DNA from: Lentisphaerota bacterium
Lineage (GTDB): Bacteria; Verrucomicrobiota; Lentisphaeria; Victivallales; Victivallaceae
Length of the DNA: 34,921 nt
Assembly (NCBI GenBank): GCA_015061695.1
Contig: SUWA01000023.1
Location: forward strand, 1-34,921
Direction of reading: 5' to 3'
Shown one piece after another: positions 1-7,198 of the stretch. The notes beneath the pieces are model-generated. The model made no database searches and was not told the DNA's origin. It was given only the letters and a program-made list of their open reading frames with translations. Each line of letters opens with the position of its first letter. The first letter of the stretch is position 1. The translations under genes and the position numbers were made by a program.

Positions 1-119
1 ATATACAAATACCCGGTTTTGACTATTGGGTGGTTGAAAATACGCTGCTGAAAGAAGGTACGCGGGTTGAATGTATCAATGATTTGCCGGTAAATGTGCA
101 AAATTTTGTCAAGTATTGA
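1..119 (+). CDS. C-terminal end of an unidentified protein (partial)
   Basis: The third forward frame is open from the window edge to TGA at 117-119 and encodes 38 residues (starts IQIPGFDYWVVENTLLKEG, ends NVQNFVKY). The other two forward frames hit stops within about 50 bases. The tail contains a short 'LLKEGTRVECIND' stretch typical of a small beta fold, but this is too little to name a family. The gene converges on the minus-strand L21-like mini-ORF, with about 90 bases between their stops and no convincing terminator there. It could be a chance open frame, but the peptide composition is protein-like. Confidence 0.45.
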   Translation, partial: IQIPGFDYWVVENTLLKEGTRVECINDLPVNVQNFVKY

Positions 120-212
120 TCATACGGTGTCGGGAAAAAACTCTCCGGAAAATCTTATTTGATTCAGGGCCTGCTGTCGGGCATAATACCTGGCAGCAAG
201 CCCATTTATTTG

Positions 213-365
213 TCAAAAAAGCTGGCCGCCTTCTTCGCTGATGGCGGGGACTTCTTCAAACTTAACGGTCTGTCCCGACTTGAGTTCCGATTTTTCGACA
301 TCAATGACACATTCGGGGGGGGGGACTTGGTATTGCTTGCCGCCGGTTTTGATGATAGTATACAC
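213..365 (-). CDS. Ribosomal protein L21-like N-terminal fragment (50 aa)
   Basis: A GTG start at 365-363 gives MYTIIKTGGKQYQV, which is close to the highly conserved N-terminus of bacterial ribosomal protein L21 (bL21). It continues into VIDVEKSELKSGQTVKFEEV, which resembles the next part of the L21 beta barrel, and stops at TGA after about 50 residues. L21 is normally about 100 residues and ends in a basic, GHRQ-containing half; none of the three downstream frames in 120-212 encodes that half. Where L21 usually has a Gly-Asp turn, this ORF has three prolines encoded by ten consecutive C (315-324 on the plus strand). The frame is the same on both sides of the C run. AGAAG lies about 10 bases before the GTG. 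It may be a truncated rplU relic, a free-standing mini-protein, or a gene whose frame depends on the C-run length. The L21 similarity is clear; expression is unproven. Confidence 0.55.
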   Translation of the reverse strand: MYTIIKTGGKQYQVPPPECVIDVEKSELKSGQTVKFEEVPAISEEGGQLF

Positions 366-561
366 TTTTATATTCTTCTGATTTATAAAAAATGTTCAAT
401 GCTATCTGACCGGATCGCAGGGGAAGACTTTTTCGTATTCAATCATAGTAATGATTGCGTTGATCTACATTCTTTTTGAATTTTTGCAAGTTTTTTACCG
501 GCATATCAGCGCTTTTTCGGCTAAAAAAACAGCACATTTATCCACTTGATGCGTTACAGCC

Positions 562-1980
562 TCAAAATCCCAGCTGCAAGTCGCTGTTGCCGAGGTCGCC
601 GGAATCCCGCTGGCCCGGAAGATCGGCAGCGCCTTTCCGGTGGTTGCTCCGGCGGTGGCGGCGGCGTTTGCGTTTACGGTATTCACCGGAGGCATTATCA
701 TTCTCACCACCGGCGTTCCCGTTCCGATCGGCATCGCCGGCATCTTTACGGTTTACTCCGCCCATATTGATTATGACATCGCGCCACTTGGTTATGAATT
801 GTGTATCGCACTGCAGATATCCGGATTCGCACTGCACTTTGAACAGCTCCATTGCGTGTGCAAAACCGCGCAGTCTGACTACTTTACGCGGATTGTTTCT
901 GCCCAGCAGCATCGGCTGGATCGCCAGCATCCGGCAGGCCGAACAGTTGAGCCGTTTGATGATCGCAAGCGGTTGATAGATCGTCAGCAGGGCTTGACGG
1001 AGATTTTCTTCATCCCACATTTCCGGCATGGTTTGGGCCGCCTCGGGGGCCTGGGCGTATTGGAGCCGGTAATTGCCGTCGATCATAGTGTCGATAAACG
1101 GCAGAGCCAGTGCTGCCATGGCCAGCGAGGCGCTGTTGCGGTAGTAACCGGCCGCCACACGCCCGTCGCGCACCTTCAGCAGCTGCAATGATTTCTCCCA
1201 GCGTTTGCGTTCGTCCGCGCGGGCTACATAGGGCAAAAAGTGCTTCAATAAGCCGTAATCGGTAATTGCTTGCAGGATCGAGCCGGTGTAGTTGGAGTTG
1301 AGGATTTTTTCCAGTTCCAGCGAAAGGCGCGACGACGAGGCCAGTTCCAGATGCGGCAACGTGGCGATCAGGGCATTTTCTGTCTTGCGTTCCAGCTTGA
1401 ATCCGTATTGGCCGACCAGCTTCAGGGCGCGGAGCATCCGCACCGGGTCTTCTTCAAACCGCAGTTTGGCATCGCCGATGGCCCGCACCAGACCACTTTC
1501 GATATCCGCAATGCCCCGGCCGGTGTAGTCGATAAGTTCGTCCGAAACCGGATCATAGAAGAGGGCATTGACCGTAAAGTCGCGCCGCCATGCGTCTTCT
1601 TCGGAAGTGCCGAAATCATTGTCGTTGAAGATCATATTTTCGGCTTCTTCCAGCGCGGCGATTTTTCTGGCTCCCGGGGTTTGCGGCTCGTGGCTCTTTT
1701 CGGCCGGAGCGCGCCGGAAGGTGCTTACTTCAAAAATATCTTTGCCGCAGCGCACATGCACCAGCTGAAAACGTCTGCCGATGATTCGGGCGCGGCGGCG
1801 GCCGAACACTTCCCGGATCTCTTCGGGCGTGGCCGCGGTGGATATATCATAATCTTTAGGCGGGCGGTTTTGCAGCAGATCGCGGATCGCCCCCCCGACG
1901 ATATAAGTTTCGTAACCGGCTTCCTGCAAGCTGGCTACTACGCTGTATACATTTTCTTCGACCTCAAATTGATGCACCAT
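562..1980 (-). CDS. pcnB: Poly(A) polymerase PcnB (class II nucleotidyltransferase)
   Basis: A 472-residue protein of the poly(A) polymerase/CCA-adding family. The N-terminal head has the GGAIRDLL loop and the DYD metal-binding pair at D43 and D45. The motif IIGRRFQLVHV fits the published signature that separates bacterial poly(A) polymerases from CCA-adding enzymes, so PcnB is preferred over Cca. Next come the RRDFTVNALFY and EEDPVRMLRALKLVGQYGF segments of the neck and RNA-binding region. The C-terminus ends in a basic cluster (RKRKRRRHRR), as E. coli PcnB does. The family adds 3' poly(A) tails to RNA and so promotes decay. The gene lies 22 bases downstream of nadB and is probably co-transcribed. 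No good Shine-Dalgarno sequence precedes the ATG. The last 20-25 residues, after the basic cluster, look unconserved. Confidence 0.88.
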   Translation of the reverse strand: MVHQFEVEENVYSVVASLQEAGYETYIVGGAIRDLLQNRPPKDYDISTAATPEEIREVFGRRRARIIGRRFQLVHVRCGKDIFEVSTFRRAPAEKSHEPQTPGARKIAALEEAENMIFNDNDFGTSEEDAWRRDFTVNALFYDPVSDELIDYTGRGIADIESGLVRAIGDAKLRFEEDPVRMLRALKLVGQYGFKLERKTENALIATLPHLELASSSRLSLELEKILNSNYTGSILQAITDYGLLKHFLPYVARADERKRWEKSLQLLKVRDGRVAAGYYRNSASLAMAALALPFIDTMIDGNYRLQYAQAPEAAQTMPEMWDEENLRQALLTIYQPLAIIKRLNCSACRMLAIQPMLLGRNNPRKVVRLRGFAHAMELFKVQCESGYLQCDTQFITKWRDVIINMGGVNRKDAGDADRNGNAGGENDNASGEYRKRKRRRHRRSNHRKGAADLPGQRDSGDLGNSDLQLGF

Positions 1981-2002
1981 AACTATTAAAAAACATCCCT
2001 GA

Positions 2003-3652
2003 TTACAGTTTGCGCGACAGCACCGTATCGACTTCGGCCAACGCCGGATTGGTATCCGGATAGTCGGAGTTGTAGTGCAGTCCGCGGCTTTCTTTGCGCG
2101 CCAGCGATGAGTCGATGATCAATTCGGCCACCGTGGCAATATTGCGCAGTTCGATCAAATCCGGCGTTACCAGAAAATCCCAATAATATTTTTCGATCTC
2201 TTTACGGATCAGTACGATTCGGGCTTTGGCCCGTTCCAGCCGCCGGTTGGTACGGAAAATCCCTACATAGTCCCACATGAAGCGGCGGATCTCATCCCAG
2301 TTGTGAGCGATCACCACCTGTTCGTCGGAGTTCACCGCATTGCCGCAATGCCAGGGCGGCACAAAGCCGTCAAACTGATTTTTGCGCAGCGTATCGATAT
2401 GCTCAAGGATGTGTTGGGCCGAAAAGTTTGCGCAGACCACCGCTTCGAGCAAGCTGTTGCTGGCCAGACGGTTGGCCCCGTGCAAGCCGGTACAGGCGGT
2501 TTCGCCCACCGCGTACAAGCCCGAAATATTGGTCGCGCCGTTGACATCGGTTTTTACCCCGCCGCACGAATAGTGTTCGGCCGGAACCACCGGAATGGGG
2601 TCATGGGCCATATTGACGCCGATTTCCAGACATTTTTCAAAAATATTGGGGAAACGCCGCCGCAATTCTTCTTCGCTTTTGTGGGTTATATCCAAAAATA
2701 CACATTCTTCGCCGGAGCGCTTCATTTCGTTGTCGATGGCGCGGGCCACCACATCGCGGGGGGCCAGACTCTTCATGGGGTGGTATTGATCCATAAACTC
2801 CACGAGTTTGCCCTGCTTGTTGCGGATTTTCAAAACGGCACCTTCGCCGCGGACCGCTTCGGATATAAGAAAACTGCGCATTTGCGGGTGGTAAAGGATC
2901 GTGGGGTGGAACTGGATGAATTCCATATTGGCGATTTCCGCGCCCGCCCGGTAACACATGGCCACACCTCCGCCGCAGGCTACATCCGGATTGCTGGTGT
3001 ACAAATAAACTTTGCCCACGCCGCCGCAGGCGATCGTGGTGCTCAAGCCGCGGAATGATTTGACTGTGCCGTTGGGTATATCCAGCGCATACAGCCCCAG
3101 ACAGCGGTTTTCGCCCGGCAGTCCCAGGCGCGCGGTAACGATCACATCAATTGCCATGTGATGCTCAAAAACAGTGATATTTTTGTTGGCAAAACATGCT
3201 TCGACCAGCGCCCGTTCGATTTCCGCACCGGTTATATCGCCGGAATGCAGCACCCGGCGTTTGTGATGACCGCCTTCGCGTCCGAGGTCGGGTTCGTTCT
3301 GATCGCCCTCTTTGCCCATTTCGCCGCGGGTGGTAAAGTGTACCCCCCGCTCGATCAGATCGTTTACGGCCGCGGGGCCGGCTTCGACGATGGCGCGGAC
3401 AATATTTTCGCGGCAGAGTCCGGCTCCGGCTACGAGCGTATCGCGCACGTGTTCATCAAAAGTATCCAGCGAATCGGTTACACAGGCGATCCCGCCTTGA
3501 GCATGGGGCGTGCTGCCTTCGTTGATGGTTCGCTTGGTCAGCAGCGCTACTGACCCTCCGGCTTCGGCCAGTTTAAGTGCGGACATAAGTCCGGCCAATC
3601 CGCTGCCTACTACCAAATGGTCGAATTCGATGATTTCTGAATTACTTTTCAT
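2003..3652 (-). CDS. nadB: L-aspartate oxidase NadB
   Basis: This FAD flavoenzyme oxidises L-aspartate to iminoaspartate, the first step of de novo NAD synthesis. The protein (549 residues) opens with the FAD-binding motif VVGSGLAGLMSALKLAEAG, followed by TKRTINEGSTPHAQGGIA. The substrate and flavin region is recognisable in GREGGHHKRRVLHSGDITG. ATIACGGVGKVY-like and YAVGETACTGLHGANRLASNSLLEA motifs are also present, as is the C-terminal helical domain of the succinate dehydrogenase/fumarate reductase flavoprotein family. I chose the ATG at 3652 rather than the one 18 bases upstream because CAGGTG sits about 7 bases before it. NadA and NadC are not in the window. nadB is divergent from lnt and precedes pcnB. 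Confidence 0.95.
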   Translation of the reverse strand: MKSNSEIIEFDHLVVGSGLAGLMSALKLAEAGGSVALLTKRTINEGSTPHAQGGIACVTDSLDTFDEHVRDTLVAGAGLCRENIVRAIVEAGPAAVNDLIERGVHFTTRGEMGKEGDQNEPDLGREGGHHKRRVLHSGDITGAEIERALVEACFANKNITVFEHHMAIDVIVTARLGLPGENRCLGLYALDIPNGTVKSFRGLSTTIACGGVGKVYLYTSNPDVACGGGVAMCYRAGAEIANMEFIQFHPTILYHPQMRSFLISEAVRGEGAVLKIRNKQGKLVEFMDQYHPMKSLAPRDVVARAIDNEMKRSGEECVFLDITHKSEEELRRRFPNIFEKCLEIGVNMAHDPIPVVPAEHYSCGGVKTDVNGATNISGLYAVGETACTGLHGANRLASNSLLEAVVCANFSAQHILEHIDTLRKNQFDGFVPPWHCGNAVNSDEQVVIAHNWDEIRRFMWDYVGIFRTNRRLERAKARIVLIRKEIEKYYWDFLVTPDLIELRNIATVAELIIDSSLARKESRGLHYNSDYPDTNPALAEVDTVLSRKL

Positions 3653-3672
3653 GATCGCACCTGCACACACTT

Positions 3673-3690
3673 GCGGTTGATCGCAACCGC
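3673..3690 (-). promoter_or_regulatory. Stem-loop in the nadB leader
   Basis: A perfect 7-bp inverted repeat, GCGGTTG/CAACCGC with a 4-base loop, lies 20 bases upstream of the nadB ATG. A TATATTAT -10-like sequence sits just upstream of it on the minus strand (3694-3701), so the hairpin could form at the extreme 5' end of the nadB-pcnB transcript. I see no match to a known NAD-sensing riboswitch or to NrtR/NiaR sites as I know them. It may stabilise the mRNA or be a repressor operator. An exact 16-bp palindrome, TTTTTTCCGGAAAAAA (3702-3717), lies next to it. Confidence 0.4.
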
Positions 3691-3797
3691 CTGATAATAT
3701 ATTTTTTCCGGAAAAAAAATCTTCCGGAGTGGAAAATAAATTTTATTATATTAAATTACACTTAAAACTCCAATATTTCAAACTTTAATGGCTATTT

Positions 3798-5561
3798 ATG
3801 AAGATTTTTCATGTTATAAAGCGTTTTTTCAGTGCCTCCGGCGAGTTGGAAGCAAGTCAAAAACCGCAAATATCCCGCTGGAAAGCGTTGCTGCACTGGC
3901 TGGTGATTTTTGCCGGCGGCGTTTTGATGGCGGCGGCATTTCCACCCTTGAATCTGACTCTGAGTGCTTTCTTGGCTTGGGCGATTTTGTTTTATGAAGC
4001 CCGCAACCGTTCGCCGTTCAAGGCGGCGCTGGCCGGTTGGGTGTGGGGCATGGGCTACGCATTGTGTGCATTTTTCTGGCTGCGCGAAATAAACTGGGCG
4101 ATCCCGTGGGGAATGATGGTCGTTCTGGGGGCCTACTATATACCGGTCGGGTGGATGAGTGCAATCGCCAACCGTTACTTGCTTTTGCCGCCGCAAATCC
4201 GGAAACAGGGGTTTACTGCCCAGAGTCAATACCGCGATTTCCCGTTATGGCGCCAGCTGGCTTTTGTATTGGTAATGGGGGCGGTGGTGGTTTTTGTGGA
4301 GTATTTGCGCCACTCGGTGCTGCCGTGGAACTTTGTGGGCGTGGCGTTTTACCGCAACGCAGTTATGATGCAGTTGGTTCGTTATACCGGTATTTATGGC
4401 TTGACCATGCTGGCAGTAATGCTCAACGCATCTCTGATGCTGGCCTGTTTGACGGTTGCGCGCAAAGATGAAGAAAAGGGCCGTATACGTTATTACCGCC
4501 CGTGGCCGCTTTTGATCGTGCTGCTGCTGCTGGCGCTGAACATGGCTTGCGGGATCGCTTCGCTGCGGGAGCGGCGCAAAGAGTATGCGTCTTTCAGTAA
4601 AAAAGTGCGCCTGACGCTGGTGCAGGGGCAATTATCGCAACGGCGCGGCGGCAACGAAGATTCCGGGATGGAAGCATTGCAGAAATATGCGGCACTGACC
4701 CGTACTCAAATCGGAGTGCCGACCGATCTGGTGGTGTGGCCGGAAACTGCGGTCAATTACCCGTTGCGCGGGAATTACCCGGTCAGCAAGGTTTACCGGC
4801 AGGAAGTCAGAACTTTGTCGGAACTTATGAATGCACCGCTGCTGCTGGGGACTTTGGAGTTCGATATTTCGACCAACCCGGTGGGGATGCTCAACAGCGC
4901 CGTGCTGACCGATACGCGCGATGTTTTGCGCGAGGGCTATATCAGACAATACGACAAAGTTCATCCGGTTCCGTTCGGCGAATATGTGCCGATGCGCAAA
5001 TATCTGCCGGAGTTTCTGATCAAAGCCATTGATATGAACCGGGATCTGACCCCCGGCAAGAGCCTGGAGCCGATACAGTTGAATGAAGATGTGCGCCTGG
5101 GGATGAATATTTGCTTTGAAGATGTTTTCAGTTACATATCGCGTACCGAAGCTGTTCAGGGGGCCGATATGCTGCTGGTCATTACCAATGATGCGTGGTA
5201 TCCGACGAGTTCCGAGCCGGAGCAGCATCTGGCCAACAGCGTGGCCCGCTCCATCGAAAATAATCTGCCCATGGTGCGGTGCGGCAACGACAGCGCCACT
5301 TGTCTTATTACTCCCGGCGGAGAAATCATCTGGAGTCTGGCCGATGCACTCAAGTTTGAGGACGGCAAGCCGTTCCGGCGCGGGGCTGGAGCTGCTACGA
5401 TCACAGTAAATCTGCCGGACAAAAGTCAAAAACAGCGCACTTTCTACAGCCGTTACGGTGATTGGCTGGTTTATATCTGCATTATGGTGATCGCTGCAAT
5501 GTTGATGTACGCTTTACAGCAGCGGTTGGAATTTTTGCAGAAATTGCAGAATAAGCAGTAA
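3798..5561 (+). CDS. lnt: Apolipoprotein N-acyltransferase Lnt
   Basis: This inner-membrane enzyme N-acylates the lipid-modified cysteine of lipoproteins, the last step of lipoprotein maturation in diderms. The protein has 587 residues, a little longer than the usual 500-540. A hydrophobic N-terminal half carries about six membrane segments (from residue 31 to about 253). A nitrilase-fold periplasmic domain follows, and a last membrane helix lies near 550-572. The catalytic triad of the family is visible: E316 in VWPETAVNY, K387 in RQYDKVHPVPFGEYVP, and C439 in MNICFEDVF. ITNDAWYPTSSEPEQHL is also typical. The window has a client-type lipoprotein at 14602-15036. The gene is divergent from nadB and converges, with 5 bases between stops, on the DUF2752 gene. 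No good Shine-Dalgarno sequence was found. Confidence 0.95.
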   Translation: MKIFHVIKRFFSASGELEASQKPQISRWKALLHWLVIFAGGVLMAAAFPPLNLTLSAFLAWAILFYEARNRSPFKAALAGWVWGMGYALCAFFWLREINWAIPWGMMVVLGAYYIPVGWMSAIANRYLLLPPQIRKQGFTAQSQYRDFPLWRQLAFVLVMGAVVVFVEYLRHSVLPWNFVGVAFYRNAVMMQLVRYTGIYGLTMLAVMLNASLMLACLTVARKDEEKGRIRYYRPWPLLIVLLLLALNMACGIASLRERRKEYASFSKKVRLTLVQGQLSQRRGGNEDSGMEALQKYAALTRTQIGVPTDLVVWPETAVNYPLRGNYPVSKVYRQEVRTLSELMNAPLLLGTLEFDISTNPVGMLNSAVLTDTRDVLREGYIRQYDKVHPVPFGEYVPMRKYLPEFLIKAIDMNRDLTPGKSLEPIQLNEDVRLGMNICFEDVFSYISRTEAVQGADMLLVITNDAWYPTSSEPEQHLANSVARSIENNLPMVRCGNDSATCLITPGGEIIWSLADALKFEDGKPFRRGAGAATITVNLPDKSQKQRTFYSRYGDWLVYICIMVIAAMLMYALQQRLEFLQKLQNKQ

Positions 5562-5566
5562 CGCGC

Positions 5567-5956
5567 TTAAATCACTTCCGGCGGAATCAGCCAGTTGAAG
5601 GGGAAAAACGGCAGGTTGCGCAGTATTGTAAAAGCAATGACCGCCGCGGTAATACTCCAGCAAAAACAGCGGTTACGGGACATTTGCGGTTTGATTATCA
5701 TTATTGCCAAACATATCAGCAAGGGCAGCAGCAGCAAATTGCAGCGCAAGGCAGTAACTATATTGCCGTGTAAAAATGAATAGACTGCCCGGGTATTGCC
5801 GCAGCCGGGGCAGTAAACTCCCGCCAGCTGATACGACATACACTTGGGCAGCCAGACTGTCTGCATGGGGTGGTGGTTGTAAAGCATCACGCACCCCAGG
5901 ATCACTGCCAACACAACTGCCGCATAAGTTATAACCTTTTTATAAGACTTTTTCAT
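5567..5956 (-). CDS. DUF2752 family membrane protein
   Basis: A 129-residue protein with membrane segments near residues 10-26, 74-92 and 102-118. The DUF2752 hallmark CPGCGNTRAVYSFLHGN begins at C49, and the C-terminus ends FPFNWLIPPE, also typical of the family. The function of DUF2752 is unknown. Its genes are often found beside TM2, CD225 or zinc-ribbon membrane proteins, and two CD225 genes lie immediately upstream here. The gap to the upstream CD225 gene is 38 bases, so co-transcription is likely. The ATG at 5956 is preferred over a TTG two codons upstream. The stop lies 5 bases from the lnt stop, so transcripts from the two strands would converge. Confidence 0.8.
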   Translation of the reverse strand: MKKSYKKVITYAAVVLAVILGCVMLYNHHPMQTVWLPKCMSYQLAGVYCPGCGNTRAVYSFLHGNIVTALRCNLLLLPLLICLAIMIIKPQMSRNRCFCWSITAAVIAFTILRNLPFFPFNWLIPPEVI

Positions 5957-5994
5957 GTGCAAGCTGTGTTAATGGTGTCAATAAGTTGCCGTTC

Positions 5995-6435
5995 TTACAA
6001 TGCGCCGGCAAAAGCGATAAATACATACAGCAAGCTGAACACCAGCCCGCAGATAAAACCGGCAGTACACCAGTTTTTGGCCGAGTTGGCCGCCTTTTGA
6101 GCTTCCATGACCCGACCGCAGGCGAGATGGCCGGAAACCTGACTGGCATAGACAATAGCAATGATCCCGAAGATCTGACAGCAGAAAATCGTTACCAGAA
6201 TAGCTTCGGTCATATTGCTTTTGATGTTGGTGTATGCGCCGGGATAGCCGCCTTGAGCATAGGGCGCTTGCCCGTAAGGCGCTTGACCGTAAGGTGCTTG
6301 ACCGAAAGGCTGCTGCTGCTGCTGCTGTCGCGGCATTTGCATCTGCGGTTGAGTTTGCATCGGGGCCGGAGCGCCGCAGCTGGGGCAGGTGGCAGATCCT
6401 TGCGGAATCGGATTGTTGCAATACTGGCAATTCAT
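5995..6435 (-). CDS. Zinc-ribbon/CD225 (dispanin-like) membrane protein A
   Basis: A 146-residue protein with three parts. An N-terminal zinc ribbon has C3, C6, C17 and C20 (CQYC...CPSC). A low-complexity linker has six consecutive Gln and three copies of a GQAPY-type repeat. A C-terminal CD225-type domain has two membrane segments (about 76-97 and 122-143) around the SGHLACGRVMEAQKAANSAKNW loop. The CD225 family includes the eukaryotic IFITM proteins and many bacterial proteins of unknown role. The domain match is from the pattern FCCQIFGIIAIVYASQV, where cysteines precede GIIAIVYA. A similar gene lies 69 bases upstream and the two are probably paralogues. I assign no function. Confidence 0.75.
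   Translation of the reverse strand: MNCQYCNNPIPQGSATCPSCGAPAPMQTQPQMQMPRQQQQQQPFGQAPYGQAPYGQAPYAQGGYPGAYTNIKSNMTEAILVTIFCCQIFGIIAIVYASQVSGHLACGRVMEAQKAANSAKNWCTAGFICGLVFSLLYVFIAFAGAL
6263..6307 (-). repeat. Three 15-bp tandem repeats plus CAG tract in a CD225 gene
   Basis: Three near-identical 15-base units (6263-6277, 6278-6292, 6293-6307) differ at only a few positions and encode Gly-Gln-Ala-Pro-Tyr repeats in the linker of CD225 protein A. A run of CTG/CAG triplets at about 6309-6327 encodes six Gln. The tract keeps the reading frame and is prone to length change. Confidence 0.8.
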
Positions 6436-6504
6436 TTGGTTTATTCCTTATTCTTGATTATTTTTTATAAAAATTAAACGGATTTTATTATTTCTACAGA
6501 TTTT

Positions 6505-7092
6505 TTACAATGTATTTTGAGCTGCGGCGCTCACCAGAGTCGCAGCAGCATAAAGCAGTGAAAATACGATCCCGCAGATCAGAGATGCGAGCATCCACTT
6601 TTTGGCAGTTTCCGCCGATTTGAGCGCCAGCTGATACTGTTGCATAGCCAGCAAACTGCCGGCATGGGCCGCAAAAACAATTGCGATCACACCCAGCGGC
6701 ATACAGCAGAGCAGCGTTACTAAAATCGACTCCACCAGATAGGTTTTTACCATGTTCTGCGGAATAAATCCGGGCTGATAACACGGCTGCGTGGGATTGC
6801 CGTTGACCGGGATCTGGTTATTTTGCGGCATAAATGTGTTGGGAACAGGAGGCACGGCCGGATTGGGCGCATCTGCTGTTTGAGGTGTGTTGCAATTGGC
6901 TTGTCCGGGTTCGGACGACGGCAGCGGCTGTACCTGTATGGGCGCTGTAGCCGGATTGAAAACATCCGTAACTTCGGCTTGGACCGTAAAATCCTTATTG
7001 CAAATCGGACAATGGGCAAGTTTGCCGTTCAATTCTGCGGCCACACTCAAAGTGGCATCGCAGAAGGTACATTTTACATTTATATTGGCCAT
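6505..7092 (-). CDS. Zinc-ribbon/CD225 (dispanin-like) membrane protein B
   Basis: A 195-residue relative of the downstream CD225 protein. The N-terminal zinc-binding module has C8, C11, C28 and C31 (CTFC...CPIC), of the kind often annotated as zinc-ribbon or MJ0042-like. A Pro/Asn/Gln-rich linker covers about residues 42-115. The C-terminal CD225 domain (VESILVTLLCCMPLGVIAIVFA, then LKSAETAKKWMLASLICGIVFSLLY) has two membrane segments near 121-143 and 167-190. The zinc module differs from that of protein A, so the two are not simple recent duplicates. No signal peptide is seen, which is consistent with a cytosolic ribbon. A terminator is not obvious between mutL (stop 7199) and this gene, but the 106-base gap suggests its own promoter. 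Function unknown. Confidence 0.75.
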   Translation of the reverse strand: MANINVKCTFCDATLSVAAELNGKLAHCPICNKDFTVQAEVTDVFNPATAPIQVQPLPSSEPGQANCNTPQTADAPNPAVPPVPNTFMPQNNQIPVNGNPTQPCYQPGFIPQNMVKTYLVESILVTLLCCMPLGVIAIVFAAHAGSLLAMQQYQLALKSAETAKKWMLASLICGIVFSLLYAAATLVSAAAQNTL

Positions 7093-7162
7093 TTTTATAT
7101 CCCCGGGTTGAGCTTATAAGATTCCTTTAAAAATATCGCTCAATTAAATTAGCACTGTCTGA

Positions 7163-7182
7163 AAGTTTTTGCAAGTTTTTGC
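7163..7182. repeat. 10-bp tandem direct repeat
   Basis: AAGTTTTTGC occurs twice in tandem with no mismatch, between the mutL stop and the CD225-B start. The internal 15-mer TTTTTGCAAGTTTTT (7166-7180) recurs at 481-495, downstream of pcnB. Its role is unknown; it could be part of a 3' end signal or chance in AT-rich spacer. Confidence 0.5.
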
Positions 7183-7198
7183 AGCTGAAAATATCAAT

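Noticed and set aside
159-479. Plus-strand open frame of 106 codons
   Set aside because: It covers the L21-like mini-ORF on the other strand, whose N-terminus is clearly conserved. The plus-strand product shows no family feature.
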